DNA of 64,000 nt, taken from Sphaerolaimus hirsutus (Eukaryota; Nematoda; Chromadorea; Monhysterida; Sphaerolaimidae). How positions within the stretch are numbered: the first letter of the stretch is position 1; every line of letters starts with the position of its first letter. The stretch covers positions 8,184,001-8,248,000 of the forward strand of contig OZ038456.1 in the NCBI GenBank assembly GCA_964036195.1, in the 5' to 3' direction. The notes below the pieces were generated by a model. It had not been told where the DNA came from, did no database searches, and saw only the letters and a program-made list of their open reading frames with translations. The translations under genes and the position numbers were made by a program. This document shows positions 35,601 to 45,224 of the stretch, one piece after another.

Positions 35601-38600
35601 TATTAGTCTACAGAACCTTATAAATAGCGGTTTTTGTTGCATTTTTCGACGTCTGCGTACGTTTCAGACGACAATTTCGTACTTGGTTTTCAAAAAATTT
35701 CTTGTGAAATAATAACCCCCCCTCAAAATACCCCCCCTCAAAATACCCCCCCTCGTTTAACCCCCCCCCCTCTCGGGACCACTATGAAACAATCACCCCC
35801 CGGGGGGTATTTCGAGGAAATACGGTAGATATAAACCGTTGTGTTTAGAAAACAATAGGCTAGGAGTGAGTGTGCACTAGTGATGCAAAAGGCACCCTGG
35901 GGTCAGTCCCGGATCCTGTAAAATGTCAAATGTTCTGCAAAGTGTATAAAGCCATGTAAAATGCCCTGGAAAATGGCAAGTGTACTTTTGATACTTCGCA
36001 TGACATTTGACATTTTACAGGGTCTGGGATTGGCACCTGTAATATGTCACTGCATGAGGCTTTTTGAGCTAATCAGGCTATGAATTCACAGCTGCATCTT
36101 TGGAACTGAATATTTCAGAGACTTCCCGGATAATTTCAATGCGTAATCATAGCTATGGCTGCAGCTATTCTTAAACTGCAGCCAATTTTTTTGTAAATAC
36201 TTAGGTATTCACTAGTAATACTCCGGTTACTTTACACCCTGCACGCGTGGTTCCCGCTGGAAGTGTGCCAACGATGGTTAACGCGTCCGAGTTTCAAAGA
36301 AGATGACAAAATTGATTGTTGTTATGATGTACATATTCACATCGATGAATTTTTTTCATATTTTAACGGAAATCGCACGATTTAATAATCATTGGCACGC
36401 TTCCAACACGAGACATAAATCAGTGCGAGGGCAGAGTATCACGTACGCCGAGTATACCGTATTTAGCACTTTTGCTTTCAAGCACACTATTTTACATACA
36501 AATTATTTCTATTTTGAATAATTTCATTGGTTTTGTGGAATTTTTTGGTGCAAAAGCTACATTTCTAGAGTGTAATAAGCCATGACATGTGCACCCTGGA
36601 ATGTAGAGAAGTGTATAACTTGTGGTCGTGCTTGGAGTGCTCGTGCTCGTAGTCGTGCTCGGTGTAGTTGTTGTGGTACTTGGTGTGCTTGTGGTACTCG
36701 GTGAACTAGTTGTCGTACTCGGGATGGTTGTGGTACTTTCTGTGGTTGTGCTAGTTGTGGTACTCGGTGTGGTTGTGGTACTTTCTGTGGTTGTGCTAGT
36801 TGTGGTACTCGGTATGGTACTGGTTGTGGTACTCGGTGTTGTACTGGTTGTGGTACTAGGTGAACTACTTGTGGTACTGGTTGTGGTACTTGGTGTTGTT
36901 GTGGTACTTTCTGTGGTAGTACTAGGTGTACTAGTTGTGGTACTACTCGTGGTGCTAGTGGTGGTACTCGGTGTGGTACTCGTTGTCGTACTGGGTGTAC
37001 TAGTGGTACTCAGCGTGGTGGTGGTACTCGGCGTGGTCGTGCTAGTTGGTGTGGTACTAGTCGTTGTACTGGGTGTGCTTGTGCTTGTGCTGGAGCTCGT
37101 CGTGGTGGTACTCGTGCTCGGCGTGGTGCTCGTACTGGTGCTCGTGCTTGTCGAAGACGTGCTCGTGCTACTCGTCGATGTGCTGCTCGTGCTCGTGCTA
37201 CCTGATGTTGTCGTCGTGGTCGCATTTGCAGCTGTCGTGGTGCTAGTCGACTTGCCTGAGTGTGTCCTGACTGTTATTTTGGTAAAAATTACTGATGCTA
37301 ACGTGATAGGAATTCCAGAAATATGAGAGTTTACAATAATATAACAGAGTACAATTTCGGAGAACCTCCCAAATAGAAAACTAAATCTCTCTAGAAAAAT
37401 TATAAAAATCTAAATTTCAACTCAAAGAACATTAACAACATTAAAAGTGATTATATCTCTAGTAAAATAAAAGTAAAAATATCAAAAACTACCTATAAGA
37501 TGTAAAAAATTTATTCTAATCCTCCAAGATTTTTGAAATGCTAATTATGGTGTCAAACCAATTCTATGATTTAATCACCAGATTCTATGGCGCCACCAGA
37601 GCATAGGGTAAATTTTGGGTTGCATTTTGGGGTGAACGCTCCTTGGGGACGACCCACACCCAAAATGCTACACCAATTTCCGCCATGCAATGAGTCTTTC
37701 CGCTATGCTATGAGTCTTTTTAGCAGGACACTGCCACACTGAATCCTGATCGACAGCTCGACTAATTTTATCAAATCAAATAAAATTAACACAAAAAATT
37801 TGCAGACCATTACCGTATTTCCTCGAAATACCCCCCCCCCCTCGAAATACACCCCCCCCCTCGTTTGACCCCCCCCCTCTCGAGACCACTATGAAACAAT
37901 CACCCCCCCCCCTCGAAATACCCCCCCCAAATTGAGTGTAAAGAGAACGTACATCACAAATATGGCAGTTTGTGTTCTGCGTAGTGCAGAACACACGTTA
38001 AAACAATGTCGGAATCACGTTAGAACAGTGTACATACCATCTACATACTAATATTAGTCTACAGAACCTTATAAATGGCGGTTTTTGTTGCATTTTTCGA
38101 CGTCTGCGTACGTTTCAGACGACAATTTCGTACTTGGTTTTCAAAAATTTTCTTGTGAAATAATAACCCCCCCCCCCCTCGAAATACCCCCCCCTCGTTT
38201 GACCCCCCCCTCTCGGGACCACTATGAAACAATCACCCCCCGGGGGGTACTTCGAGGAAATACGGTATATAACTATACCACTGCCTTCTCGATTGATTTT
38301 CACACAATAGGCCCCGTTACTCACAATATATTATAAACCACTCGCACCCTGTAAAAAATAGCATTCACCTGGTGTAGTAGTACTCGTATTCCCACCAGTA
38401 GTAGTAGTAGTAGTATTGCCAATGCCAATTGGCGCCGTGCCAGCACCCAATATGGCGTAAGCCACGCCCCCTCCGATCATGGCCAGGATTAAGAGCGCCA
38501 GCAAAGCGAGTAATAGCAGCAGCCACAGGGGGATGCACAGAAATGGTGCCGCTGCCACCGGAGTTGATGCACTCGACACCTGCTTGTATTCATGTAGGGG

Positions 38601-39380
38601 TCTCTAATGGGGGTTGGGGTGGGGTAACCCCCCCCCCCCCAAAAAAAAAACCGCCCAGCTTCTCCGTGCGATTTTTTAGAAATTTTGCGCCAGTTTTTGC
38701 TCCAAAAATCGCATATTTTCATGATTTTTTTTAATACTAATTTTCACTTCCAAAATCATTTGTTGATGTGCCTTATTCTTATTTTCAGCTATTTTTGGGT
38801 GTATAAATCCCTATGTCTGTATACCTAGCTCTATTTTTGGCGATTTTTTTTCCTTCTTCACCTTAAAAAAACTTATATTTATATTGAACCTCCATTAACC
38901 CCCACACCCCCAAACATTGTCTACAGCTACCATCCCTCCTCATTGATTTTCTGATTTACTATCTATCCAAATTCCAACCCCCACCCCCTCATTGAATTAT
39001 GTTGGTTCTATAATAGACTTCTATTCTATTCCACACGGACACAAGCGGCAACAAAGTGTTAAGTTGCGAGGCAAGTTGTTGGCTAAAGTAAAGTAAGTGA
39101 GTATTGGCAAGGGATTTGATATGAAAAACCTTCACTCAAAGTTATTTCATGAGTTTGCTTCCCACTTGAATCTTTGAACCACCATGATCCCGATCCCGAC
39201 AGACAAGTAAATCCCGTTTGAAAAAGGGAACCCCTGTAAAAATGCGACCTCGCTAACCTCAACATCATAAGTCCTTCTCAATCCCACGGGGGTCCTTCTC
39301 AATTGTCTGCCCCCAGTGACTGGATTTATAGTGTTCAGTTGAGAATTATTGAATGGATACGCTGTGGCGGGGCCGGCCAT
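29644..39380 (-). CDS. Membrane-anchored mucin-stalk VWA-domain protein, last exon split by hAT
   Basis: Exons (minus): 39380-39258, 38579-38369, 37270-36620, 35077-34991, 34668-34559, 34022-33823, 33760-33677, 33347-33250, 32752-32646, then 30923-30820 and 29695-29644 separated by a hAT element. About 608 residues if the element is removed. A basic N-terminus (RRTPVGLRRTYDVE) is followed by one hydrophobic segment (FLCIPLWLLLLLALLALLIL), so probably a type II membrane protein. Then come about 240 Thr/Ser-rich residues (mucin-like stalk). The VWA domain starts MLDIYLLIDVSDG and runs through AFITDGLFKELDIKLYD, NGTTIITISLG and FTKLDHIHDGLINALC. The metal-site motif DxSxS reads DVSDG, so the last Ser is missing. 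A Cys-containing tail follows (NCNEENVCDLNKYSEN). The exon 9 donor (GTAATG at 32645) was chosen to fit the last exon's phase. The family is otherwise unrecognised; a cell-surface adhesive role is inference. Confidence 0.82.
29704..30819. mobile_element. Non-autonomous hAT, TIR CAACGATGG, TSD GTCACGGG, inside a coding exon
   Basis: Left end AAACGATGG, right end CCATCGTTG, with perfect 8-bp duplications GTCACGGG at 29696-29703 and 30820-30827. Arms are rich in AAAACACAGAAAC / GTTTCTGTGTTTT. A family A MITE (about 30130-30470) is nested inside. The same family is present at 61524-62351. It interrupts the terminal exon of the minus-strand VWA gene. Confidence 0.9.
30130..30470. mobile_element. 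Family A MITE nested in a hAT element
   Basis: Left TTACCTCGAAATACCCCCAT; right poly-G blocks with GTATTTCGAGGG and TCAAGGTAATAAGGTA. It is absent from the sister hAT at 61524-62351, which supports a later insertion. Confidence 0.65.
30963..31145. repeat. Family L inverted repeat
   Basis: CACTAGTACACCACCG at the left faces GCTGTACTAGAC at the right, with inner arms AACTCATAAATCGGC and TGATGAAACGGATTTATCAA. Similar to 1573-1742. Confidence 0.55.
31576..31882. mobile_element. hAT-like MITE, TIR CAGGGTTGG, TSD GACAGAAG
   Basis: The 307-bp element is built mostly of AAAATAAAAT repeats; ends CAGGGTTGGCAAAA and CCAACCCTG. Perfect duplications GACAGAAG are at 31568-31575 and 31883-31890. It lies in an intron of the VWA gene. 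Confidence 0.85.
32861..33022. repeat. Near-perfect 162-bp palindrome (family D)
   Basis: Left arm GGCCCCACACACGCTAGTTG ... right arm CAACTAGCGTGTGTGGGGCC. The arms match almost base for base, with a centre around GAAGGTCGATCGTTGGCTCG. It is in an intron of the VWA gene. Confidence 0.8.
33105..33232. mobile_element. Family E element, TSD GTGTCACC
   Basis: The 128-bp copy contains CAGTCCCAGACATTG and CCAGGGTGTGAGACTG. Perfect duplications GTGTCACC are at 33097-33104 and 33233-33240. It sits 17 bp inside the intron after the VWA exon at 33347-33250. Confidence 0.82.
34045..34319. mobile_element. Foldback hAT-like MITE, TSD TTATGTTA
   Basis: Long arms starting GCAGAATAACAGGGGCTTTT and ending AAAAGCCCCTGTTATTCTGC. 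Perfect 8-bp duplications TTATGTTA are at 34037-34044 and 34320-34327. It is only 22 bp upstream of the VWA exon beginning at 34022 on the minus strand. Confidence 0.88.
34765..34890. repeat. Fragment of the GGGATGG hAT-like family
   Basis: Starts GTGGGATGGAAAAAAACG and continues into CTCACAGATATGGCTATGGG, which matches the interior of 27228-27927. The right half is missing. Confidence 0.5.
35134..35825. mobile_element. Tc1/mariner-like family A MITE with nested family C element
   Basis: TA-flanked, CCGTATTTCCTCGAAATACC at the left and GTATTTCGAGGAAATACGG at the right. The family C element at about 35330-35587 interrupts it. Its shared core (TTTTTCGACGTCTGCGTACG) also occurs in 10969-11407 and 37813-38265. 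Confidence 0.8.
35330..35587. repeat. Family C MITE nested in a family A MITE
   Basis: Left CATATACTCCAGTTACTTAA, inner GGAAGCGTGCCAACAATG; right GGCACACTTCCAACGAGAGA and CCGATTATACC. Confidence 0.65.
35900..36031. mobile_element. Family E element in a VWA gene intron
   Basis: Left GGTCAGTCCCGGATCCTG, right ACAGGGTCTGGGATT. The flanks GGCACCCTG and GGCACCTG look like an imperfect target duplication; read on the minus strand they begin CAGGGTG and CAGGTGC. Confidence 0.7.
36220..36460. repeat. Family C inverted-repeat MITE
   Basis: Left ATACTCCGGTTACTTTACAC, GGAAGTGTGCCAACGATGG; right ATTGGCACGCTTCCAACACG and ACGCCGAGTATAC. It lies in a VWA gene intron. Confidence 0.65.
37813..38265. mobile_element. 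Tc1/mariner-like family A MITE
   Basis: TA-flanked; left CCGTATTTCCTCGAAATACC, right GTACTTCGAGGAAATACGG. It is almost the same sequence as 35134-35825 without that copy's nested insertion. Confidence 0.8.
38596..39000. repeat. Family J G/C-tract repeat in VWA intron 1
   Basis: Begins GGGGTCTCTAATGGGGGTTG, has a poly-C/poly-A tract, then AT-rich sequence similar to 20600-20760, and ends in CCCCCACCCCCTC. Confidence 0.45.
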
Positions 39381-39432
39381 TTTTTTCTTGATTAATATTG
39401 AATTTTTTCGACAGTTTTGATTTTATTTGTAT

Positions 39433-39732
39433 CTGGGGGAACTCCCAGAACATGTAAAATGCCCTGTAAAGTGTAAAATGTCATGCAAAGTGTTAAAAGT
39501 CATGTAAAATGTCCTGGAAAATATAAAAAAGTCATGCAAAGTGTCAAAAGTCATGTAATATGCCGTGGAAATGGCAATCAAAGTTTTACCAAGGTTTTTT
39601 TGTCATTTTTCATGAACTCAGAAACTTTGCATAACATTTGCCATTTCCCAGGGCATTTTACATGACTTTAGGCACTTTGCATGACATTTACCATTTTACA
39701 GGGCACTTTACAGGGTCCGGCAGTGGCACCTG
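39433..39732. mobile_element. Family E element just upstream of the VWA start codon
   Basis: Left CTGGGGGAACTCCCAGAACA, right GTCCGGCAGTGGCACCTG. On the minus strand it reads CCAG|GTGCCACTGCC ... CCCCCAG| and ends about 50 bp before the VWA ATG, so it could be a 5' UTR intron. Confidence 0.65.
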
Positions 39733-39735
39733 GCG

Positions 39736-40661
39736 TAACTTCAAAAAATCACATTTTTACATTCACCTAATTTTCGTGTATTTTGTACTGTGTCAAGTGC
39801 ACAGCGAACATTATTGTCGCATTATTCACAAATGCAAATTTTGGGCGTTTGCAAAATTTTGGAGGCTTGTACAAATTGACAAACAGAATAAATACCTAAT
39901 ACAGCTGTTATCACAGGCGTCTTACATTGGAAAGTTTCACCGCGTTTGAGTTACTAACCCTACTCCATTATGATATCATCAGCTTTTATGAAGTGCAAAC
40001 AAAGCTATTTTTTCGTTCTGGTGCGCTAGACCTGTTCACCTGTTAGACATCGTGGTTTTTAAGACTTAAAGAGATTTAAACAGACCGATTTAATCACTAT
40101 TTCACACCGGGTATTTACCGGGTATCTACTGTATTTCCTCGAACTATCTCCCTCTTGAATTGACCCCCCCCCCCCCCCTCGAAAAATTATTTTAGAATTT
40201 CGAACTTGGTGCAAGCACCATGAGCACAATGTTCGCTTTGCTTTGGCGCTAGGACCACATTCTAAATTTGAGTACGCAGCTGAACCCTGTTCGAAATTTG
40301 TCAACTGGTGTGCGGGTCGCCATTGGTGTTTCAGATGAGCACAGGATAATTTGCGAAAACTTGGAGCATTTGCTGAATTTCCTGACTTGACAGAGTAGGA
40401 ACAAGGTGCCATTCGAGTTAGCGGGGCACTACTTGGCTTGGCGCCAGCGCGATAATGCTGTCACTTTCAGTGTGGCAGTACCCAATATTTCGCTGACCGC
40501 ATGCTATGCATTTTTCTGGAGAAAACGCTTCATCATGACGTCATCATTTATCAAATACAAATTGTTCTAAAAAAATGATTTCAGGCACAAAACATGATGT
40601 TGGTTGTAATTATTTACTCGGCTCCGCCTTTTTCTTTTTAATTTTTGGTGTGGAACCGGGT
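39736..40661. other. Intergenic region without recognised genes
   Basis: Contains a partial family A-like C-rich block near 40130-40200 and the left half of a family I repeat (about 40488-40660, with TGACGTCA at 40536-40543). No supported exon. Confidence 0.45.
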
Positions 40662-40905
40662 TAGCATTGAAAAATTCTTAAGTTTTTAGAAAATATGATT
40701 ATCTATAATCTCAGAAAATCTCTCAAGAAAAATATATAATTAAATCTCTCTCAAAAACCTGGAAATAATATAAATAAATATAAATATCAGAATTGGGGGG
40801 ATTTTCTGATATTTTTAAAAATCTTAGAAAATCGCGAAAAAATATAAATCTAAATAGAAATTTAAATTATTAAATATAAATCACCCAGAGATTTTTTCAA
40901 TCCTA
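40662..40905. mobile_element. hAT-like MITE, TIR TAGCATTGAAAAA, TSD AACCGGGT
   Basis: Left TAGCATTGAAAAATTC, right TTTTTTCAATCCTA. Perfect duplications AACCGGGT are at 40654-40661 and 40906-40913. The AT-rich interior has AAAATCTCTCAAGAAAAA motifs. A related stretch lies at about 19293-19460. Confidence 0.85.
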
Positions 40906-41004
40906 AACCGGGTACATACCTAATTAAATATCCTGCACAGGTGCTATCGACTAAGACATAAGTAATTTTGGGCACATTCTTTGTGGTCTGTCGAGTCTTG
41001 CGAG

Positions 41005-42945
41005 TAGGGTGTCAAAAAATTTTTTTTATGGAAAACGGAAAGGTAAATTTTTTTCACTTTACGGAAAACGGAAAACGAAAAGGTAAAAAAAATTTTCTGC
41101 CGGAAAACGGAAAGGTAAAAAAATTTCACTCAGCGGAAAACGGAAAACGGAAAGGTAAAAAAAAATTGTCAGCCGGAAAACGGAAAACGGAAAAATGAAA
41201 TGCCGGAAAACGGAAAACGGAAAGCAAAATTTTCACGGAAATGGAAAAAAATAAAGTGAAATTAGCACAGTAATAGAAAAATTGGCAGAAGGAAAACCTG
41301 CATGCAGGTTTGCCTGTTTGGCTTTGATTGTGGTAGCTGTACATTCTGCAACTATGGATCATGCCTGTAACTTCACTTGTAGTTCAAGCTTAACTGAACC
41401 AACAAAAAATCATCAAAAAGTAGCCATAGTGGCCATAGGAAAGGAAACACTACGACAATTTCACAGTCTAGAAGCAGTGGGAATCACTGATGACCCCTAT
41501 GCAATTGATGACAACATTGCAGAGGAGATGATAATAAATAGCATAAAATTCAACAACAACAACAAACAATACTATATTGACTGGCCGTATATCAGTGACC
41601 TGCCCACGGGAAAAGCAGAAGCCTTGGTGCGGTTTAAATCACTGATAAGAAGATTCAACAAAGATCCAAACTTATTCAAACAATACCGGAAAGTTTTGGA
41701 CAACCAACTAGAAAAGGGAATAATTGAGATCTGTGACGACACAACAGATAACAAGGGGATTCATTACCTGCCACACCAGCCAGTAATCACACCAGGCAAA
41801 TCGACATCATGCAGAATCATGTACAATGGGTCGGCAGGTAAGCCCAGTTTCAACGAGTGCCTTTTTAGAGGACCAATTACAACACCATTAGCACTGGGCC
41901 TACTCCTGAGGTTCAGGGCAGGCAATCTAGCATTAATTGCCAATATTGAAAAGGCATTTTTGCAAATAGGATTGCATGACCAAGCTAGAGACTACACACG
42001 ATTTTTCTGGCTGAAAGATGCCTCAAAACCAGCAACTGAAAATGACTTAATAGTACTTTGTTTTAAACGCATACTGTTTGGACTTGTCTGCAGCCCAGCA
42101 AGCAGTCATAAAATACCATTTAAATGTGACAATAAACAATATGAATGAATATGAAGAAAATGAAGGGGAACGAAACCAGTTGGCAATGATAATAAACAAC
42201 ATTTACGTCGATAACTTCATCATGAGTGTCACAAATGAAGTTGAAGCTTTAGAACTATATTACAAAGTCAAAGCTTTATTTAACCAATGTTCTATGAACA
42301 TGAGGGAATGGCTGCCAAACTCCAGATCAGTCATGAATGAAATAGCAGAAAACGACAGGAGTCCAAAGGTGAATAAAATTGTTGCAGTAATGGGCATGAA
42401 ATAAAATCACAGAACGGACATGCTGGCAATATCAACACCAAAATTGCAAATTGACAGCATCACAACACCAACCAGACAAAACTTGAATAAATTATTGGTG
42501 TCAGCATATGACCCAATTGGGTTCACAGCACCTGTTTCACTGACCCTGAAATCCCAGTTGTCAATGCTGCTCCAAGAGACAAAAACAACACAATGGGATG
42601 AGCCAATTGAAGATAAATACAGATTTGAAAAACAATGGAAAAATGCCAGAAAACTGAAAATCGAGCCAGAAAATGGAAAAATGGCCTGGTAAAACGGAAA
42701 CGGAAAGGTAAAAATTTTTCAGCCGGAAAACGGAAACATGGGCCGGAAAAACGGAAACGGAAAGGTAAAAATTTTTCAGCTGCCGGAAAACGGAAAACGG
42801 AAAGGTAAAAATTTTTCGGCTGCCGGAAAACGGAAAACGGAAAGGTAAAATTTTTTCGGCTGCCGGAAAACGGAAAACGGAAAGGTAAAAAAATTTCCTG
42901 CGGAAAGGCGGAAACGGAAAACGGAAACGGAAATTTGACACCCTA
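41005..42945. mobile_element. Composite hAT-like element carrying a BEL/Pao pol fragment, TSD CTTGCGAG
   Basis: Starts TAGGGTGTCAAAAAA and ends AATTTGACACCCTA. Perfect 8-bp duplications CTTGCGAG are at 40997-41004 and 42946-42953. Both ends are arrays of GGAAAACGGAAAGG-type repeats (about 41028-41240 and 42690-42930). The centre is a retrotransposon pol fragment with no LTRs or gag visible. Confidence 0.85.
41282..42692 (+). pseudogene. BEL/Pao retrotransposon pol (reverse transcriptase) fragment, broken
   Basis: The BEL/Pao superfamily pol encodes protease, reverse transcriptase, RNase H and integrase; only the region around the reverse transcriptase is present. Seen in frame from 41282: LPTGKAEALVRFKSLIRRF, QLEKGIIE, HYLPHQPVITPGK, then LLLRFRAGNLALIANIEKAF, all typical of BEL/Pao. 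The frame is lost near 42090-42146 and resumes in other frames at 42078-42404 and 42420-42692. The catalytic YVDD box reads YVDN at about 42207. The 5' and 3' parts of pol, gag and LTRs are absent, and the ends dissolve into GGAAAACGG arrays. It is a dead fragment inside the composite DNA element. Confidence 0.87.
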
Positions 42946-42953
42946 CTTGCGAG

Positions 42954-45224
42954 TCGAGTGAACATCTCTTGCTCGCTGAACTATACAACGCACTTGTCAC
43001 ATTTCTTGGGTGTGGCTTCATCCCACAGAATACACATTGTGCATTTGCGACTTTTTCATGTGTACCAAGGTGCAGGTAAATACTGTTCGTATCGTATGTA
43101 AATTAAGATGTGATAATGCGAAGAAAAAGGGAACGTGCTTTTTATAAATAATAGTTTGTTTGCATTCGTGGCGTAATCTCCGAGTATCAGAATTCAGAAT
43201 ACTCGCGCCCACTTAGTTGTGAGTAATTTCGTAGTAAGTAAACACGGGTCGAGTATCTACTTGTGATCGTTTAATATTGACTAGCAGTGACCGTGTCTTG
43301 GGCTTCGGTCAGGTTGAATTGTTGAATATTTGCAACATGATATGATATGTATAATCATACTGTGCGTGTCCGCGGGCCGCAAAGTATGCGTCCAAAATTA
43401 CTTATGTCTTAGTCGATGCGCGCGATCAGGGTACTTATGTACGCACTTTCACGAAAACATAAAAATACTTAAAAAAAGGAAAAGGATGATTTTTTTACCG
43501 ATACGTTTTTTTCTTTTTTTGTTGAACAATTTTGATTTCATTAAACGTACGATTAATACGATTATGATGGAGTGTTTCCTTCAGAAAATGCGTACGGTGC
43601 TACACGCATATTCACCCGCCCCAGTGATTTACCCCAGTATTATACGCTATACCGTACTTGCTCAAATAATTCCCCTGAAAAATAATTTTTCGTCAGGGGG
43701 GGGGGGTGGGATTATTCAAGGGGGTGGGATTATTCAAAGAAATACTGCAAATATATGTGTAATTGATGGAAGTTCATTGTTGGTGTGTAGACCCTTTGTG
43801 ATTGGATGTCACTTCTCACTTCAAGTATTACACACAAATAGCTTGTGAAAATTTCCCACAGTCAGCAAAATAGTGAGTTATTCTTGCGATGAAACTATTA
43901 TGTTACCTGAATACATCCTCGATAAATAATGCATATTGAAAAAAGCAACATACATATGATTGTGTTCCCTTATGAATAATGCTCACCGCACATTAGCGGT
44001 ATTTAGTGCAAGTGGTAACGATGGCAAACGAAAAATGGTAAGTGTTTTTGAATTTTGAAATTTTTATTTCACCACTTGTGAAAGCACTTGAAAGTCGGTT
44101 TTATCTCAAAAACATTTTAGAATTTACGATTTGTTCTTAGTATTTTTGATTGAAAATGCATATAAAATGCTGAAACCCAATTCGAAATCGAAATTTTAAA
44201 TGGATTTATCTGTAGCGGCAGAACAAAAAATGCAAAATGGTGTCCCTGGTAACAGCTCGATAGACCATGGAACAAAGAGGTATAAGAAATTCAGAAGAAA
44301 AATTCGAAAATACATTAATTTTATGGAAAAAATCGAAGATTCGAAAATTCTACAAGTATCTGAAAGAAGATCGGAAAGATCTGAAAATTCGAAAACTATT
44401 TTTTTAAACTCTTTCCGAAGGGTTTGCCATCGCCAGCAAGTGGTACACTTTCACACAGTTGTGTCAAGTGCACTCCGGTTTAATTCTTTCCCCCATTTTT
44501 CGTGCATAATTCTGTAGATTGAAAAAATGAAGGGTCATTTGCGCCACAATAGAAATCTTCCCGTCGCATTGGCGGGAAACTTAATGTAACATTTGAATTG
44601 TTTGAATTTGTGATATTTGTTATCGTGTACATAAATGGATGATAAATATAAACTGGTGCGAGACCCACACCCTATAAAGTTTAAGTAAAGTGTCAAATGT
44701 CATGTAAAATATCATACAAATTTGTCAATTGTAATGCAAAATGACAAAAGTTCAGTAATAAAATGTTTTATTTTTGATTTTTATTGACATTCTACATTGA
44801 CATTAACTTTACTTTCTTATTTTACTTGACATTTACATCTGATTGACATTTACTCTGACTTCACAAAAGCATTGTAAATAATATTCTCACCAAAACATGT
44901 GATCTCTTTTTTTAGGCAAATCAAAATAAATCATTGATAGGTATTGATTTCAAAATTAATTGATTTGATATTGAATCAAAATTTATATTGGCACCTGAAA
45001 CGGGTCAAAAATTCCATTTGAAAAAAAACTACAAAAAAATTCTCCGCCCATGCAAACCTTACAATAAGAGGGGCTTTGATGAGTGGCATCATGAAATGCT
45101 TGTTTGAGTAACGTTCCACAGAGAACAGCCGCATCGCATATAAAACCCCGTAGGTGACAAAATATGCCACAGAATTGCGACTTTTCATCTACTTTTCATA
45201 AATTGTCAAAAATCTTCACCAAAA
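42954..45224. other. Intergenic region with scattered repeats
   Basis: No supported gene. It holds an inverted family I fragment (about 43366-43470), a G-rich family B-like element (about 43650-43746), a hAT-like MITE (44016-44435) and a degenerate family E copy beginning near 44656. The last few hundred bases should contain the promoter of the gene starting at 45225. Confidence 0.45.
44016..44435. mobile_element. hAT-like MITE, TIR TAACGATGG, TSD GCAAGTGG
   Basis: Left TAACGATGGCAAACG, right TTTGCCATCGCCA. Perfect duplications GCAAGTGG are at 44008-44015 and 44436-44443. The interior has GAAAATTCGAAAA repeats like 53334-54522. Confidence 0.83.

Noticed and set aside
36622-37326. 234-residue plus-strand frame rich in Val/Leu
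   Set aside because: It is the antisense of the Thr/Ser mucin exon on the minus strand, whose phases match its neighbours; the Val/Leu monotony is a mirror of ACN/AGC codons.
41282-42692. Intact retrotransposon
   Set aside because: No LTRs, gag, RNase H or integrase; the frame is broken and the catalytic box altered, so it was called a fragment.
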